From NCBI GenBank assembly GCA_964358895.1, contig CAYHPR010000010.1:1-27482 (forward strand): a stretch of DNA of 27,482 nucleotides, read 5' to 3'. This document shows, in pieces, positions 13,465-21,983 of this stretch; the stretch's first letter is position 1; the number at the start of each line of letters is the position of its first letter. This DNA comes from CAYHPR01 sp964358895 (GTDB lineage Archaea; Micrarchaeota; Micrarchaeia; CABMEP01). A program made the position numbers and the translations under genes. The notes beneath the pieces are model-generated. The model was not told the DNA's origin. It saw only the letters and a list, made by a program, of their open reading frames with translations, and did no database searches.

Positions 13465-14063
13465 GTGTAATGTGAACCAAAAAGAGAATGGTGAATAAGG
13501 TCTGCCTGCCATTTAAGTGTGACCTTGTATTCGTCTTCACGTGGCATCAAGTAATACTCGTTTCCATTTTCTGAGACAACTATAACGTGATCAGCACTTT
13601 CCAGCTTGCCACGTTCAATGTCAAATAATTTGAGATTAATCTTGCGATCAGAATTTAACTTCTGGAGCTGCTCATTTATATCGTTCATTGCTCCAGCCAG
13701 TATTCTGTTAAAATCCTTGATAAACGCAGTGTATATACCATCTTCAATAAGTTCCGCTATAGCGATAGTTGGACCTATATCTCTGCCGTATTGCTGTGAT
13801 AAGTTATATTTTTTCTCTTCGATTAGCAAAACCAATTTTGGTTTGTACAACCGTTCAAGGAGATTAAGTTGTTCGAGAGTGTCCTTGTGTTCTTTTAGTA
13901 AATAAATAGATACATTTCCCTTCTGAGTTCCACAAAGAACTGGAATAATAATTAAATCAGACTTCAAAAAAGCAGCTAGATCTGAAGGATTCTCGACACG
14001 TGGAACTCTAACAAAACCCTTTAGCTTGCTTGGATGTTTTTCGTTATTCTGAATTTGCTCCAT
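13465..14063 (-). CDS. Hypothetical protein, C-terminus lost in assembly gap
   Basis: About 199 residues visible from MEQIQNNEKHP. Alternating strands and helices (DLIIIPVLCGTQKGNVSIYLL, KLVLLIEEKK, TIAIAELIEDGIYTAFIKDFNRI) followed by a charged helical stretch and NLKLFDIERGKLESADHVIVV. No membrane segment or familiar motif. The TATA-like TTTTTATACT at 14091-14100 is at leaderless spacing from the ATG at 14063. Not recognised. Confidence 0.6.
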
Positions 14064-14136
14064 AACGTCCCATTAATATTAAGTTTTTGAAGTATAAAAA
14101 CATACCAGGTTATGTCACATCCTAATAATAGAAAAA

Positions 14137-15105
14137 TCACAGCAATTGGAAGTCGATGACAACTTCTATAATTCCAGGGGCGTAAGCCCTTACAATTCTT
14201 GAACCAACCAGTCTTATCTTTTTCTTTTTTTCTTTAGCATAATCTTCAATAAGCGACATAGTCTTCTCAAAAGATTCTGTGAAGTGATAAAAATGCACGA
14301 TACCACCGTTCTTTGCTAATCCGAATGCTACATCAAGAAACTGACCAGACATCATCGGTAAAGGAACAACCACTCTATCTGCTGTCTCCTTGTATTTCGT
14401 AAGCAGATCTCTTGCATCGCCTGGGATTACTTTTATGTTATGCACTTTGTTTAATCGAATGTTGTCGTTCAGAAACTTGACTGCTTCCGGATTGAGCTCA
14501 TTTGCAAAGATTTGAACATCAGGATGCTGTTTTGCAATTACGACTGCGAATGGACCAACACCTGCAAATGGAACAAAAACGGTCTCACCAGGTTTGACAA
14601 GGCTTGCAATCCTCTTCCTTTCATGGCTGAGACGTGGTGAGAAGTATGCCTTAGTCACGTCTACCTTAAATGAGCAGCCGTTTTCCCTATGAATAGTTTC
14701 GGTTTTTTTCTCTCCAGCAATAATCTTCAGTTTCCTAAGCCTGAACGGCCCGGCCAAAGCACCTTCCTTAAGCGCAACAGTCTTAACATTTTTATGTAAG
14801 TTCAATATGCTTTTAGCTATTCTGCTCACAGGCATTCGCTTTTCACGTGGTTTCTCGATAATTGCGATATCTCCTATTACGTCAAAAGATATCCCAGCTT
14901 CTTGAGAGGGGGCGGAAGGTTTTTTTACTTCATGAAAAGAAAAAACTACATTTTCAATTGATACTTTTTTTGTTACAGGAAAAAAAACAGACATGCCCTT
15001 GGAGAAGGGTTGAATAGATTTATCAAAGATACTTAGATTCACCAGTTTTCTTTTTACTGCCTCTGCGTTTTCCTTGCTAACCTTTGCGAAAAGAATTTTT
15101 ACCAT
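14137..15105 (-). CDS. Trm5/Taw2-family (Met-10+-like) tRNA methyltransferase
   Basis: 322-residue SAM-dependent enzyme. An N-terminal D1-like domain (1-60) and a D2 domain (75-150) precede a class I methyltransferase fold. YFSPRLSHERKRI (154-166) is the conserved segment leading into motif I, VFVPFAGVGPFAV (176-188); the acidic motif is NELNPEA (202-208); the post-IV motif is VVVPLP (245-250), where many Trm5 proteins have NLP or NPP. Trm5 makes m1G37 next to the anticodon; archaeal relatives also act in wyosine synthesis (Taw2). Family certain, exact subgroup not. Gene stands alone with TTAATAAAAA (about 15146-15156) as a possible promoter. Confidence 0.85.
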   Translation of the reverse strand: MVKILFAKVSKENAEAVKRKLVNLSIFDKSIQPFSKGMSVFFPVTKKVSIENVVFSFHEVKKPSAPSQEAGISFDVIGDIAIIEKPREKRMPVSRIAKSILNLHKNVKTVALKEGALAGPFRLRKLKIIAGEKKTETIHRENGCSFKVDVTKAYFSPRLSHERKRIASLVKPGETVFVPFAGVGPFAVVIAKQHPDVQIFANELNPEAVKFLNDNIRLNKVHNIKVIPGDARDLLTKYKETADRVVVPLPMMSGQFLDVAFGLAKNGGIVHFYHFTESFEKTMSLIEDYAKEKKKKIRLVGSRIVRAYAPGIIEVVIDFQLL

Positions 15106-15165
15106 AATAACAACCTACTAGAAACCTACGGGTTCTAAGACTTCAGTTTTTATTAACTAAGTCTA

Positions 15166-15540
15166 CTACTTTCTTTTTCCTTGCTCTTGTTTGAGCAGAT
15201 CAATCTTCTTTTGGATTATGTCATATACTTTTTCTCTTAGTTCCTCTACGGTTCCATTATTTTCGATTACTTGATTAGATCCTCTTTTACATTTCTCAAG
15301 CTGAATCCCACGCTCGTCATCTCCCTCAAGTTCTGCTTTGTTAATTTCGGAGAATTTTTCAAAAGAATCAGCTATTTCACCTTCTCTCTTTCTTATCTGC
15401 GTCCGCTTATAACGTATTTTTTGATCTGNNNNNNNNNNNNNNNNNNNNNNNNNNNNNNNNNNNNNNNNNNNNNNNNNNNNNNNNNNNNNNNNNNNNNNNN
15501 NNNNNNNNNNNNNNNNNNNNNNNNNNNNATATAAAATCAT
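15166..15540 (-). CDS. Probable P-loop kinase-like protein interrupted by an assembly gap
   Basis: Only the start (MILY, 15529-15540, with GGTGAG just before the ATG) and the last 86 residues (15166-15428) are present. The C-terminal part has a basic Arg-rich helix (KIRYKRTQIRKREGE) and the segment NQVIENNGTVEELREKVYDI. This resembles the end of nucleoside-monophosphate/dephospho-CoA kinase-like P-loop proteins, where a D-x-V-I-x-N-x-G-T-x-E-E-L segment closes the fold. The P-loop itself would lie in the gap, so the assignment is inference. Nominal gap length need not be real. Confidence 0.5.
   Translation of the reverse strand: MILYXXXXXXXXXXXXXXXXXXXXXXXXXXXXXXXXXXDQKIRYKRTQIRKREGEIADSFEKFSEINKAELEGDDERGIQLEKCKRGSNQVIENNGTVEELREKVYDIIQKKIDLLKQEQGKRK
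15429..15528. other. Assembly gap (100 N)
   Basis: Exactly 100 N, placeholder length; removes the N-terminal half of the kinase-like gene. Confidence 1.
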
Positions 15541-15660
15541 TTTCTCACCTTGAATAAAAAAATATTTTCTTTATTTCTAAGAAAATCTTTCTCTCCCACA
15601 ACTAATTCAGTAGTTAATATCGTTTATATTAAACATTATTTAATTTAAAGGATAATCGCC

Positions 15661-16539
15661 TCAACGTCTTCTAAGCCTTACCTGTCTTTTAATCTTCAAA
15701 TCAGCATAATATTCAACGAGAACAAAGACGCTGGTAAATAACCAGAATACTGTCAGAACATTAGATAAGACTAGATTTATAGTCGTTCCAATCTGGCCTA
15801 AGGATACCGACAAACTGAACGTTACTAGATCTATGACAGAGAAAATGAATAACATAATCAAGGCAAAGATGAAAAGAACAAAAAATAGTGAGAGTATCCC
15901 TTCAATCCTCCCGCTTGTTTTAGGCAAAGCCTTCCTTACTGCTTCTCTGGCGCTATTCGACTCAACCAGCCGAACAGGAATAAGGACATATAACCGCACG
16001 TAATTGTACGCTATTACGCCTGCACCTATGATTGAGATTAGAATGAAAAGAACAGCAGATGCGGGACTTCCGATTGAAAGCGTAATAGTCAATGTCAATG
16101 CGAGCATCAAAACAATGGCAATTTGAATCCAAAAAATACCTGGACTCGCCCAATTGAACAATGCAGTAAAGAATTCGGTAAATAAGAGTGCCAACCAAGC
16201 TGAGAAAGAGGTCCAGCCTATCCCAGAGATTTTTAGTCTGAATCCTTTCTTCTCCAACGCCTTTGATAATATGTAAAAGTATACTACATATGCACCTAAG
16301 AAGAGAAGTAATAGATAACTGATAACCGTGGCAGTCTGATCTATAGGCCAGAACAACTGTCTGGACAGATCAATAAGAAAATAGAAGAATGTCACTCCAA
16401 GGAACAGGAGTACGAACGATGCATCTCCAAGCCATGAAAAGGAATCGAAGAATGTTTTGAGCGCACCGAATTTGTAGAACGTTTTCTTTAAGAAATTCAT
16501 CTTCCGTGAATAAAGACGATCAATAGATTCTGAACCCAT
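15661..16539 (-). CDS. Hypothetical polytopic membrane protein
   Basis: 292 residues with about six to seven hydrophobic spans (near 42-60, 70-93, 108-130, 135-155, 160-182, 213-238, 250-276). A basic N-terminus (RLYSRKMNFLKKTF) and a very basic C-terminus (KIKRQVRLRRR) suggest both are cytoplasmic or near-membrane. The loop YVLIPVRLVESNSAREAVRKALPK between spans 5 and 6, then EYYADL near the end, gives it the look of archaeal integral membrane families without known function. No recognised family. Lies downstream of the gap-spanning gene on the same strand. Confidence 0.6.
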   Translation of the reverse strand: MGSESIDRLYSRKMNFLKKTFYKFGALKTFFDSFSWLGDASFVLLFLGVTFFYFLIDLSRQLFWPIDQTATVISYLLLLFLGAYVVYFYILSKALEKKGFRLKISGIGWTSFSAWLALLFTEFFTALFNWASPGIFWIQIAIVLMLALTLTITLSIGSPASAVLFILISIIGAGVIAYNYVRLYVLIPVRLVESNSAREAVRKALPKTSGRIEGILSLFFVLFIFALIMLFIFSVIDLVTFSLSVSLGQIGTTINLVLSNVLTVFWLFTSVFVLVEYYADLKIKRQVRLRRR

Positions 16540-16617
16540 TTAATGAGATTAATTGTCAGGATTCTTAAGCATTATCTTGATTGATGGAGATGTGAAAAAT
16601 TTAATGGCTGACTAACT
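16540..16617. other. Short intergenic stretch
   Basis: 78 nt between the membrane-protein start and the stop of the gap-spanning gene. No RNA gene or repeat seen. Confidence 0.5.
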
Positions 16618-16888
16618 TTAATTCAGTAAGTACGCTATTGATTCAACATTATCCGAAGAATTTTTAGGGAGGATTTTAATCAGAAAAATAGAATGTGCTG
16701 GTTTTTCTATTATAACACTAAATTTCTTTGAAGCATATAAGACTCCATATACTTTTTCAAGAGACGCCCTNNNNNNNNNNNNNNNNNNNNNNNNNNNNNN
16801 NNNNNNNNNNNNNNNNNNNNNNNNNNNNNNNNNNNNNNNNNNNNNNNNNNNNNNNNNNNNNNNNNNNNNNCTTTCGCCAACCTGACAT
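16618..16888 (-). CDS. Hypothetical protein spanning an assembly gap
   Basis: An open frame of 50 codons plus TAA runs from the gap edge (16770) to 16618 and reads like protein (GVLYASKKFSVIIEKPAH ... SSDNVESIAYLLN). On the other side of the gap an ATG at 16888 opens MSGWRK into the gap, 3 nt after the PEP synthase stop codon. The simplest reading is one small gene cotranscribed with PEP synthase and cut by the gap, but the two ends could belong to different genes. No family recognised. Confidence 0.45.
16771..16870. other. Assembly gap (100 N)
   Basis: Exactly 100 N just downstream of the PEP synthase gene; true length unknown. Confidence 1.
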
Positions 16889-16891
16889 CAG

Positions 16892-19800
16892 TTATTCCGA
16901 AGGAACAGTATGTCTAACTTCTTTATCTTCGGCACCCAGTCGTTCGACAATTTTTCTTGATCGCTCTAACAGCAGTTTTTGTTCTGCACTTGCAACCAAA
17001 CGTCTTGCCCTTTCGACACTATCTGGATTAACTGAAATTGAATTAATTCCAAATTCAACCAGTTTTTCTGCGAATTCCGGATAAACGGAAGGTGCTTGAC
17101 CACAGATCGACGCCAAAACGCCATTGCGCCTTGCACCATCGATCACAATTTTTATTGCTCTGAGAACTGCAGTGGATCTTTCATCGAATTCCTTTGCAAT
17201 AGATGCATTGTCCCGGTCAACACCAAGTATCAGCTGCGTAAGATCGTTGCTGCCGATAGATACGCCGTCAATTCCTTCTTTGCACATTTCATCAATCATA
17301 AACACACTGCTCGGCACTTCAACCATTATGAAAAGTTTGAAATCTTTTGTCCTCCTTAGACCGACTGCTTCCATCATTCTTTTTATTTCAGCAATCTGCT
17401 CTGTGCGCCTGATGAATGGAAGCATGACCCAAAGATTTTTGAGACGCATCTCGTCTCTGACCTTTTTGATTGCCATGAGTTCGAGTTTGAAAACTTCTGG
17501 TTCCTTTATGTAACGCATCGCACCTCTGTACCCGATCATTGGATTCTCTTCCTCGGGCTCGTATTGCTCTCCACCTTCCAAATTTCTGTATTCGTTAGTC
17601 TTGAAATCAGTTGTTCTATAGATAACTGGGCGCGGGAAGAATGCGCCTGCAATCCTGCCGAGATCGTCTGCTAACTTGTCTGTGAATTCCTGACTTCTTC
17701 CTTCTTCGAGCATCTTGCGCGGATGCTTGCCGATATTGGCGATCATGAACTCTGCACGTAACAGGCCGACTCCGTCAACTGGTAACCTTGCAACTTTCTC
17801 AGCGATGTCAGGTTCTGCTACATTGACATAAATCTTTGTTGAAGTTATTGGAACAGACATGCCTCCTGCAGCGAGTGCTTCAGGCTTTGCTATCTGAGAT
17901 ATGTCGACTTTGCCTTCATACACAATTCCCTTCATGGAATCGATCGTAACGACCATTCCATCACGAAGCTTCTTTGTCGCCTCGCCAGTACCTACAATTG
18001 CAGGCACCCCGAGCTCACGACTAACTATAGCCGCATGACTAGTCAACCCGCCTTCATCAGTTATGATTGCTGATGCTTTTCGCATTGCTGGAACAAAATC
18101 TGGAGTGGTCATGGATGTAACAAGAATCTCACCAGATTTCATTTGATCAATATCATCTGGTGATAGAAGAACACGAACCACGTTTGTAGAAAAACCTGGG
18201 CTGGCCGGTAGACCTCTGAGTAAAACTTTTGCTTCTGATATTGGAATTCCGTCTTTAGCCATCTTATCTCCTTTCGTTACTTCTACGCCTGCCTCTTCCA
18301 TTACTTCTTTTTCAGCTATTTTTATTTCTTTTTCTTCACCAATAATCTTGGTATCTTTCGGCCTTTTCCTTTCTTCGCCAACCATCGTGATTTCTTTAAA
18401 CTTCTCAGTGACTGATGCTTTAAGTGTTGTTATTGGCCTTGACTGAACAATATAAATTTTGTTTCCTTCCACGGCCCATTCGATATCTTGAGGCCATTTG
18501 TAATGGTTTTCTATATTTCTACCAAATCTTGCCAGTTCCTGAATCTGAGTATCTGACAGCTTCTGAAGTTGTTGAAAATCTTTCTTAATATTTGCTTTAA
18601 TATTTTTATCATCGACTTTTGTGAGCATCCATTCCTGTTTAACTATTTTTTTGTCAAGGATCTTGAGTGACTTTTTATGTACACTATAAGTATCAGGAGT
18701 TAGCGATCCAGAAACAACTGTCTCACCTAATCCGTATGCTCCTTCGATAACGACAGTATCCGGATCCTGTCCAATTGGATCAATTGTAAACATAACGCCT
18801 GCTTTCTCTGACTGAACCATATGCTGAACGACAGCGGCAAGTTTGACCTTACGGTGGTCGAAGCCTTGTTCTGCACGGTAGAAAACTGATCGAGGAGAAA
18901 AGAGGGATGCCCAACATTTTTTGACAGCATCAACCAACGCAGCCTCCCCTATTACGTTAAGAAAAGTTTCCTGCTGACCTGCAAATGACGCCGTGTTGTG
19001 AGTAATAACACCACCAACACCTGCTGCAAAATTCTGGGTGCCTGGAACCACGAAATCATAAACGTAACCAGTGTACTTAATGTGTTCTATTGATTTTATC
19101 TCATCCCAAATAACATCGGAATCAACTATATCTAATAATTCTTGTGAACCAATGTCCTCTGCAATTTTTTTTAGATGATTTCTCCCATAAATCATTGGAA
19201 TCCTATTTCCTTGATTCCATGGAACCATGCTTGGTAGAATACGCCCTGATTCATCATAATTAACGTATCTTTCGATTACGCTCCTAGGCAACTTTTGTTT
19301 CTCTCCGATATTTTCTGAATAAGATTTACCACAGGCTACACACATATAACGCTGCAACGTAAGAAGTTTACCATTTTTTCTAGCTTCTGAACCACATGCA
19401 GAGCAGGATACAACTTCGATCTTATGCATTGGTAAATTAATTTTCAGAGTGCTCTTCATCAGGTCTGCTATTTTCTTGCTGGGTGGCAAAGTATCTATAA
19501 AATCGTAGTGTTTGTTTTGAGCTTTGTATTTGGCTATAAGTTCTTCTAGCCTTTTATGTTTCTTATCTTCTGTTAATCCAATTATTTTGAAGAATCGTTC
19601 AGCTTCAAATACTGGAATTCTAACTGTAGAACCACGCCTTGTGATGCAGCAGCTTATGCCCAATAACTGCAACAATGAACTAACTGTTCCAACCAAAAAT
19701 GGTGAAACAGATGTAACACAGATGCCTCCACTCTGTTCTATCCAACCATCACCATCAAAATACCCCTTTAAAAGTGCTGCTATGTTGTGCTTCGGTTGGC

Positions 19801-20944
19801 GGTAGAATATGTCTGGAACTTTTTTGATTCGTGCAGATCTACCTTTCCCGGCAATTGGTAATGGATGGCCGCATAGATCGTGCAACAGTGCTACAAGGGT
19901 TGGACTGTGTACTCTAACATTTTTATCACCACTTGGATTCAGGCCTATACTCTCGCAGAATTTGGTGATGCAAACTGCGATCTCTTGTGATTCACACGAT
20001 ATATCAACACAGTTTTTACCATAAGTCGAACCTTCAGCTAGATACACGCCTATAAAATAGGAGAAATTTTCATCTATCTTGATATTCTCAGGAAGGCCTT
20101 TCTGTACCGAAAGATATCGTTCCTTTCCTTCATTAATTTTTACTTCAGAATTAAGTATGATAGTCTCTTTCGAACGAATTGCTTCAGCAACATTCAATAC
20201 GTTAGTACCGTCTGCATAATGCGGTAAGCGCTTAACTACTGGAATCCTAGTATCTTCCTTTAGATCTTTAACTGCAATTTTTTTCAGCGTCCAGTTATCC
20301 GTATTCAAAGCAACTAGTGAATGATCTGGAGTTATTGTAATGGCTCTACCACTTCTAGTAGTAATCCTAACCAATTCTGCATTTTCAACATAGTGTTGAT
20401 ATACTTGCTCAACAGGTAGCCATTCAAGTCTATTACTTGACAAAGAAGGTGTAAAGATCTGTGCAGGATTTTCCTTTTGCATGTGATAGAGCTGCTCTAT
20501 TTCAGTATGTATAATCTCGTTTCCAACCCTTACCAATACTTGTTCATTGGCAGCGATACTTGGCAAATCCTCTGCCGTCGCACTGCTGCGGACAGCAACA
20601 TATTCAAAAGTCGTACCAGTTTTTTTCTTTAACTCGTTATAAGCTGAAATTATTTGTGTCTTAACATCTTCTGACATTTTTCCTTCAAGTACTGCATTTT
20701 TGATTTTCGCAGCTGCCTCGTTTAGTTTATTTGTATCACGAACATCAAGAGACATCAGATGCTGTTCAATCAGTTTATCAATGCCGTTGGCCTGGATAAA
20801 CTCGTAATAAGTGTCACCGCTGACAACAAAACCAGGGGGAATTGGAAAACCTGTTTTGATCATTTCACCGAGATTTGCACCTTTGCCGCCTGCAATAAGA
20901 AGACTGTCCTTGCTGAGCTCCTCGAACCAATAGATGTTCTTCAT
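16892..20944 (-). CDS. ppsA: Phosphoenolpyruvate synthase precursor with intein
   Basis: 1350-residue precursor; splicing out residues 129-650 leaves an enzyme of about 828 residues, normal for PEP synthase. It converts pyruvate + ATP to PEP + AMP + Pi (gluconeogenesis; in archaea also reported in the glycolytic direction). Domains: ATP-binding N-terminal domain with GGKGANLGEM (19-28) and VRSSATAEDLP^TASFAGQQ (split by the intein); swivelling phosphohistidine domain with EGGLTSHAAIVSRELG (catalytic His970); C-terminal PEP-binding TIM barrel with IGSNDLTQL and the catalytic Cys1281 in CGQAPS. A charged insert of about 50 residues (850-900) separates the ATP domain from the His domain. ATG 20944 has a TATA box (20964-20973) at leaderless spacing. 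PEP made here would feed the DAHP synthase elsewhere in the window. Confidence 0.95.
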   Translation of the reverse strand: MKNIYWFEELSKDSLLIAGGKGANLGEMIKTGFPIPPGFVVSGDTYYEFIQANGIDKLIEQHLMSLDVRDTNKLNEAAAKIKNAVLEGKMSEDVKTQIISAYNELKKKTGTTFEYVAVRSSATAEDLPSIAANEQVLVRVGNEIIHTEIEQLYHMQKENPAQIFTPSLSSNRLEWLPVEQVYQHYVENAELVRITTRSGRAITITPDHSLVALNTDNWTLKKIAVKDLKEDTRIPVVKRLPHYADGTNVLNVAEAIRSKETIILNSEVKINEGKERYLSVQKGLPENIKIDENFSYFIGVYLAEGSTYGKNCVDISCESQEIAVCITKFCESIGLNPSGDKNVRVHSPTLVALLHDLCGHPLPIAGKGRSARIKKVPDIFYRQPKHNIAALLKGYFDGDGWIEQSGGICVTSVSPFLVGTVSSLLQLLGISCCITRRGSTVRIPVFEAERFFKIIGLTEDKKHKRLEELIAKYKAQNKHYDFIDTLPPSKKIADLMKSTLKINLPMHKIEVVSCSACGSEARKNGKLLTLQRYMCVACGKSYSENIGEKQKLPRSVIERYVNYDESGRILPSMVPWNQGNRIPMIYGRNHLKKIAEDIGSQELLDIVDSDVIWDEIKSIEHIKYTGYVYDFVVPGTQNFAAGVGGVITHNTASFAGQQETFLNVIGEAALVDAVKKCWASLFSPRSVFYRAEQGFDHRKVKLAAVVQHMVQSEKAGVMFTIDPIGQDPDTVVIEGAYGLGETVVSGSLTPDTYSVHKKSLKILDKKIVKQEWMLTKVDDKNIKANIKKDFQQLQKLSDTQIQELARFGRNIENHYKWPQDIEWAVEGNKIYIVQSRPITTLKASVTEKFKEITMVGEERKRPKDTKIIGEEKEIKIAEKEVMEEAGVEVTKGDKMAKDGIPISEAKVLLRGLPASPGFSTNVVRVLLSPDDIDQMKSGEILVTSMTTPDFVPAMRKASAIITDEGGLTSHAAIVSRELGVPAIVGTGEATKKLRDGMVVTIDSMKGIVYEGKVDISQIAKPEALAAGGMSVPITSTKIYVNVAEPDIAEKVARLPVDGVGLLRAEFMIANIGKHPRKMLEEGRSQEFTDKLADDLGRIAGAFFPRPVIYRTTDFKTNEYRNLEGGEQYEPEEENPMIGYRGAMRYIKEPEVFKLELMAIKKVRDEMRLKNLWVMLPFIRRTEQIAEIKRMMEAVGLRRTKDFKLFIMVEVPSSVFMIDEMCKEGIDGVSIGSNDLTQLILGVDRDNASIAKEFDERSTAVLRAIKIVIDGARRNGVLASICGQAPSVYPEFAEKLVEFGINSISVNPDSVERARRLVASAEQKLLLERSRKIVERLGAEDKEVRHTVPSE
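18995..20560 (-). mobile_element. LAGLIDADG homing-endonuclease intein in PEP synthase
   Basis: 522-residue intein, residues 129-650 of the precursor. It begins at Ser1 (SIAANEQVLV, resembling Ser1 inteins such as those of archaeal DNA polymerases) and ends VITHN with Thr as the +1 extein residue. Excision rebuilds DLPTASFAGQQ, the expected PEP synthase motif, which fixes both junctions. Block B is TITPDHSL (His208). Two dodecapeptides are seen, FIGVYLAEGS (298-306) and LLKGYFDGDG (391-400), with acidic residues Glu304 and Asp399 intact, so the endonuclease looks potentially active. A CXXC...CXXC zinc ribbon (Cys514, 517, 535, 538) sits between the endonuclease and the C-terminal splicing region. 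Confidence 0.93.
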
Positions 20945-20963
20945 AAACTGAATTGATAAAGAG

Positions 20964-20973
20964 ATTTTAAAAT
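20964..20973 (-). promoter_or_regulatory. TATA box of ppsA
   Basis: ATTTTAAAAT centred about 25 nt before the ATG at 20944; predicts a leaderless message. Confidence 0.5.
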
Positions 20974-21048
20974 ACTCCTGCTAACTGAGGCTGTGAAATA
21001 AAAGAAAATAAGAAGAAAAATAAAAGAATAAAAAACAGAAAAAAAGAA

Positions 21049-21261
21049 TTAGTGTTCCATTCGCATGAAAGATTTTGCGAGTACTAAAAGACCAAGCAAA
21101 ATTGCACCTAATGAAACAGATGTTCCAGGGTATGGAATTACTTTAACTTCGGCCAAGTATAAAATAACGCCGATAATGAATAATGCTAGCCCCATCTTCA
21201 TCATTTTTTTCTGATGCCATTCTTGCCAATCTGAATCTTCTTTAGTCATTTTTTTAGCCAT
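21049..21261 (-). CDS. Small 2-TM membrane protein
   Basis: 70 residues. A charged N-terminus (MAKKMTKEDSDWQEWHQKK) is followed by two hydrophobic spans (about 23-40 and 48-64) with a short Pro/Gly turn (VIPYPGT) and a short C-terminus. GGTGAT lies 4 nt before the ATG, a strong archaeal Shine-Dalgarno site. No family recognised. It follows the pilin-like gene on the same strand by about 80 nt, and the 105-nt A-rich stretch between its stop and the ppsA start holds the ppsA promoter. Confidence 0.65.
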   Translation of the reverse strand: MAKKMTKEDSDWQEWHQKKMMKMGLALFIIGVILYLAEVKVIPYPGTSVSLGAILLGLLVLAKSFMRMEH

Positions 21262-21341
21262 CGTATCACCCTGAGGACCTGTATAAGATCCTCAGCATCT
21301 CCTAACTAAGAACTTAATAAATTTCTTACTATTTCCTACAC

Positions 21342-21860
21342 TCACTGATATCTAACTACGATCTCGATCTGCTGTGACTTAGCGAATGCTGGCGCATCTG
21401 CAGGATAATAATTTATGCTGATCGTTTCTTGGAATGTGTCACGGCCTGAAGTAGCTTGCTCATTGAGTTTCTGAGACTTAGAACAGTCAAAGTATAGATC
21501 TACGCTTCCACCTGCAGCCAGCGAGACTCCAGGTGAAGGATAACTATAAGTCGTTATTCCTGGTGCTGCCGGTGCGTAAATAGTTGGCCCACAAGTCGTA
21601 CTTTGGATGTAGTATCTAACAGATCCGATATTTGTTAAACGAATCGTAAGATTGCCTGCCTTGTTAATTGTATAATGTTCAGGTTCACATTGAAGTGGAA
21701 CGCCAACGTTGCAGCTCTCAACCTTTTGCGGTCGGACTAAATAAATAAGAACACCCATAATAGCGAGAACAATAAGTATGGCCCAACCATAAGTCATTAG
21801 GTACTCCATAGCTGCCTGTGCCTTATGCGTTCCTTGTCTAGTCGTTGATTTTTTTGCCAT
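21342..21860 (-). CDS. Class III signal peptide (type IV pilin-like) protein
   Basis: 172 residues. The N-terminus shows the archaeal class III signal: basic leader MAKKSTTRQGTHKA, predicted cleavage A14|Q15 by the prepilin peptidase, Glu at mature +5 (QAAMEYL), then the hydrophobic helix MTYGWAILIVLAIMGVLIYLV typical of many DPANN-group pilin-like proteins. The ectodomain is beta-rich with four cysteines (about residues 50, 58, 94 and 126) that could form disulfides. Likely a pilus or surface-filament subunit assembled by a type IV pilus-like system; assembly ATPase and platform genes are not in the window. Confidence 0.82.
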   Translation of the reverse strand: MAKKSTTRQGTHKAQAAMEYLMTYGWAILIVLAIMGVLIYLVRPQKVESCNVGVPLQCEPEHYTINKAGNLTIRLTNIGSVRYYIQSTTCGPTIYAPAAPGITTYSYPSPGVSLAAGGSVDLYFDCSKSQKLNEQATSGRDTFQETISINYYPADAPAFAKSQQIEIVVRYQ

Positions 21861-21953
21861 TGTAACAGATAAATTTGTAATTCATTTTTTAAATCTTCTT
21901 GTACAGCAAAGGATAGTCTGTCACATCATCCGGCAAAAGCTAAAATCCGGTTG

Positions 21954-21963
21954 CTTTAAATAG
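21954..21963 (+). promoter_or_regulatory. TATA box of the phosphoesterase gene
   Basis: CTTTAAATAG centred about 26 nt before the ATG at 21984; predicts a leaderless message. Confidence 0.45.
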
Positions 21964-21983
21964 AAGTTCCGACTAATATAAGT

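Noticed and set aside
13266..14063. Continuous 265-codon frame through the first N gap into the MscS end
   Set aside because: The 100 N are a placeholder, and the part beyond them is antisense to the conserved MscS C-terminus.
20510..20560. Intein starting at Ala131 or Ala132 (class 2 type) instead of Ser129
   Set aside because: Those junctions would leave extra Ile/Ala residues in the conserved DLPTASFAGQQ motif; Ser129 rebuilds the motif exactly and matches Ser1 inteins.
21931..21951. CCGG...CCGG inverted repeat upstream of the phosphoesterase gene
   Set aside because: Only four base pairs with a 13-nt loop; not distinguishable from chance.
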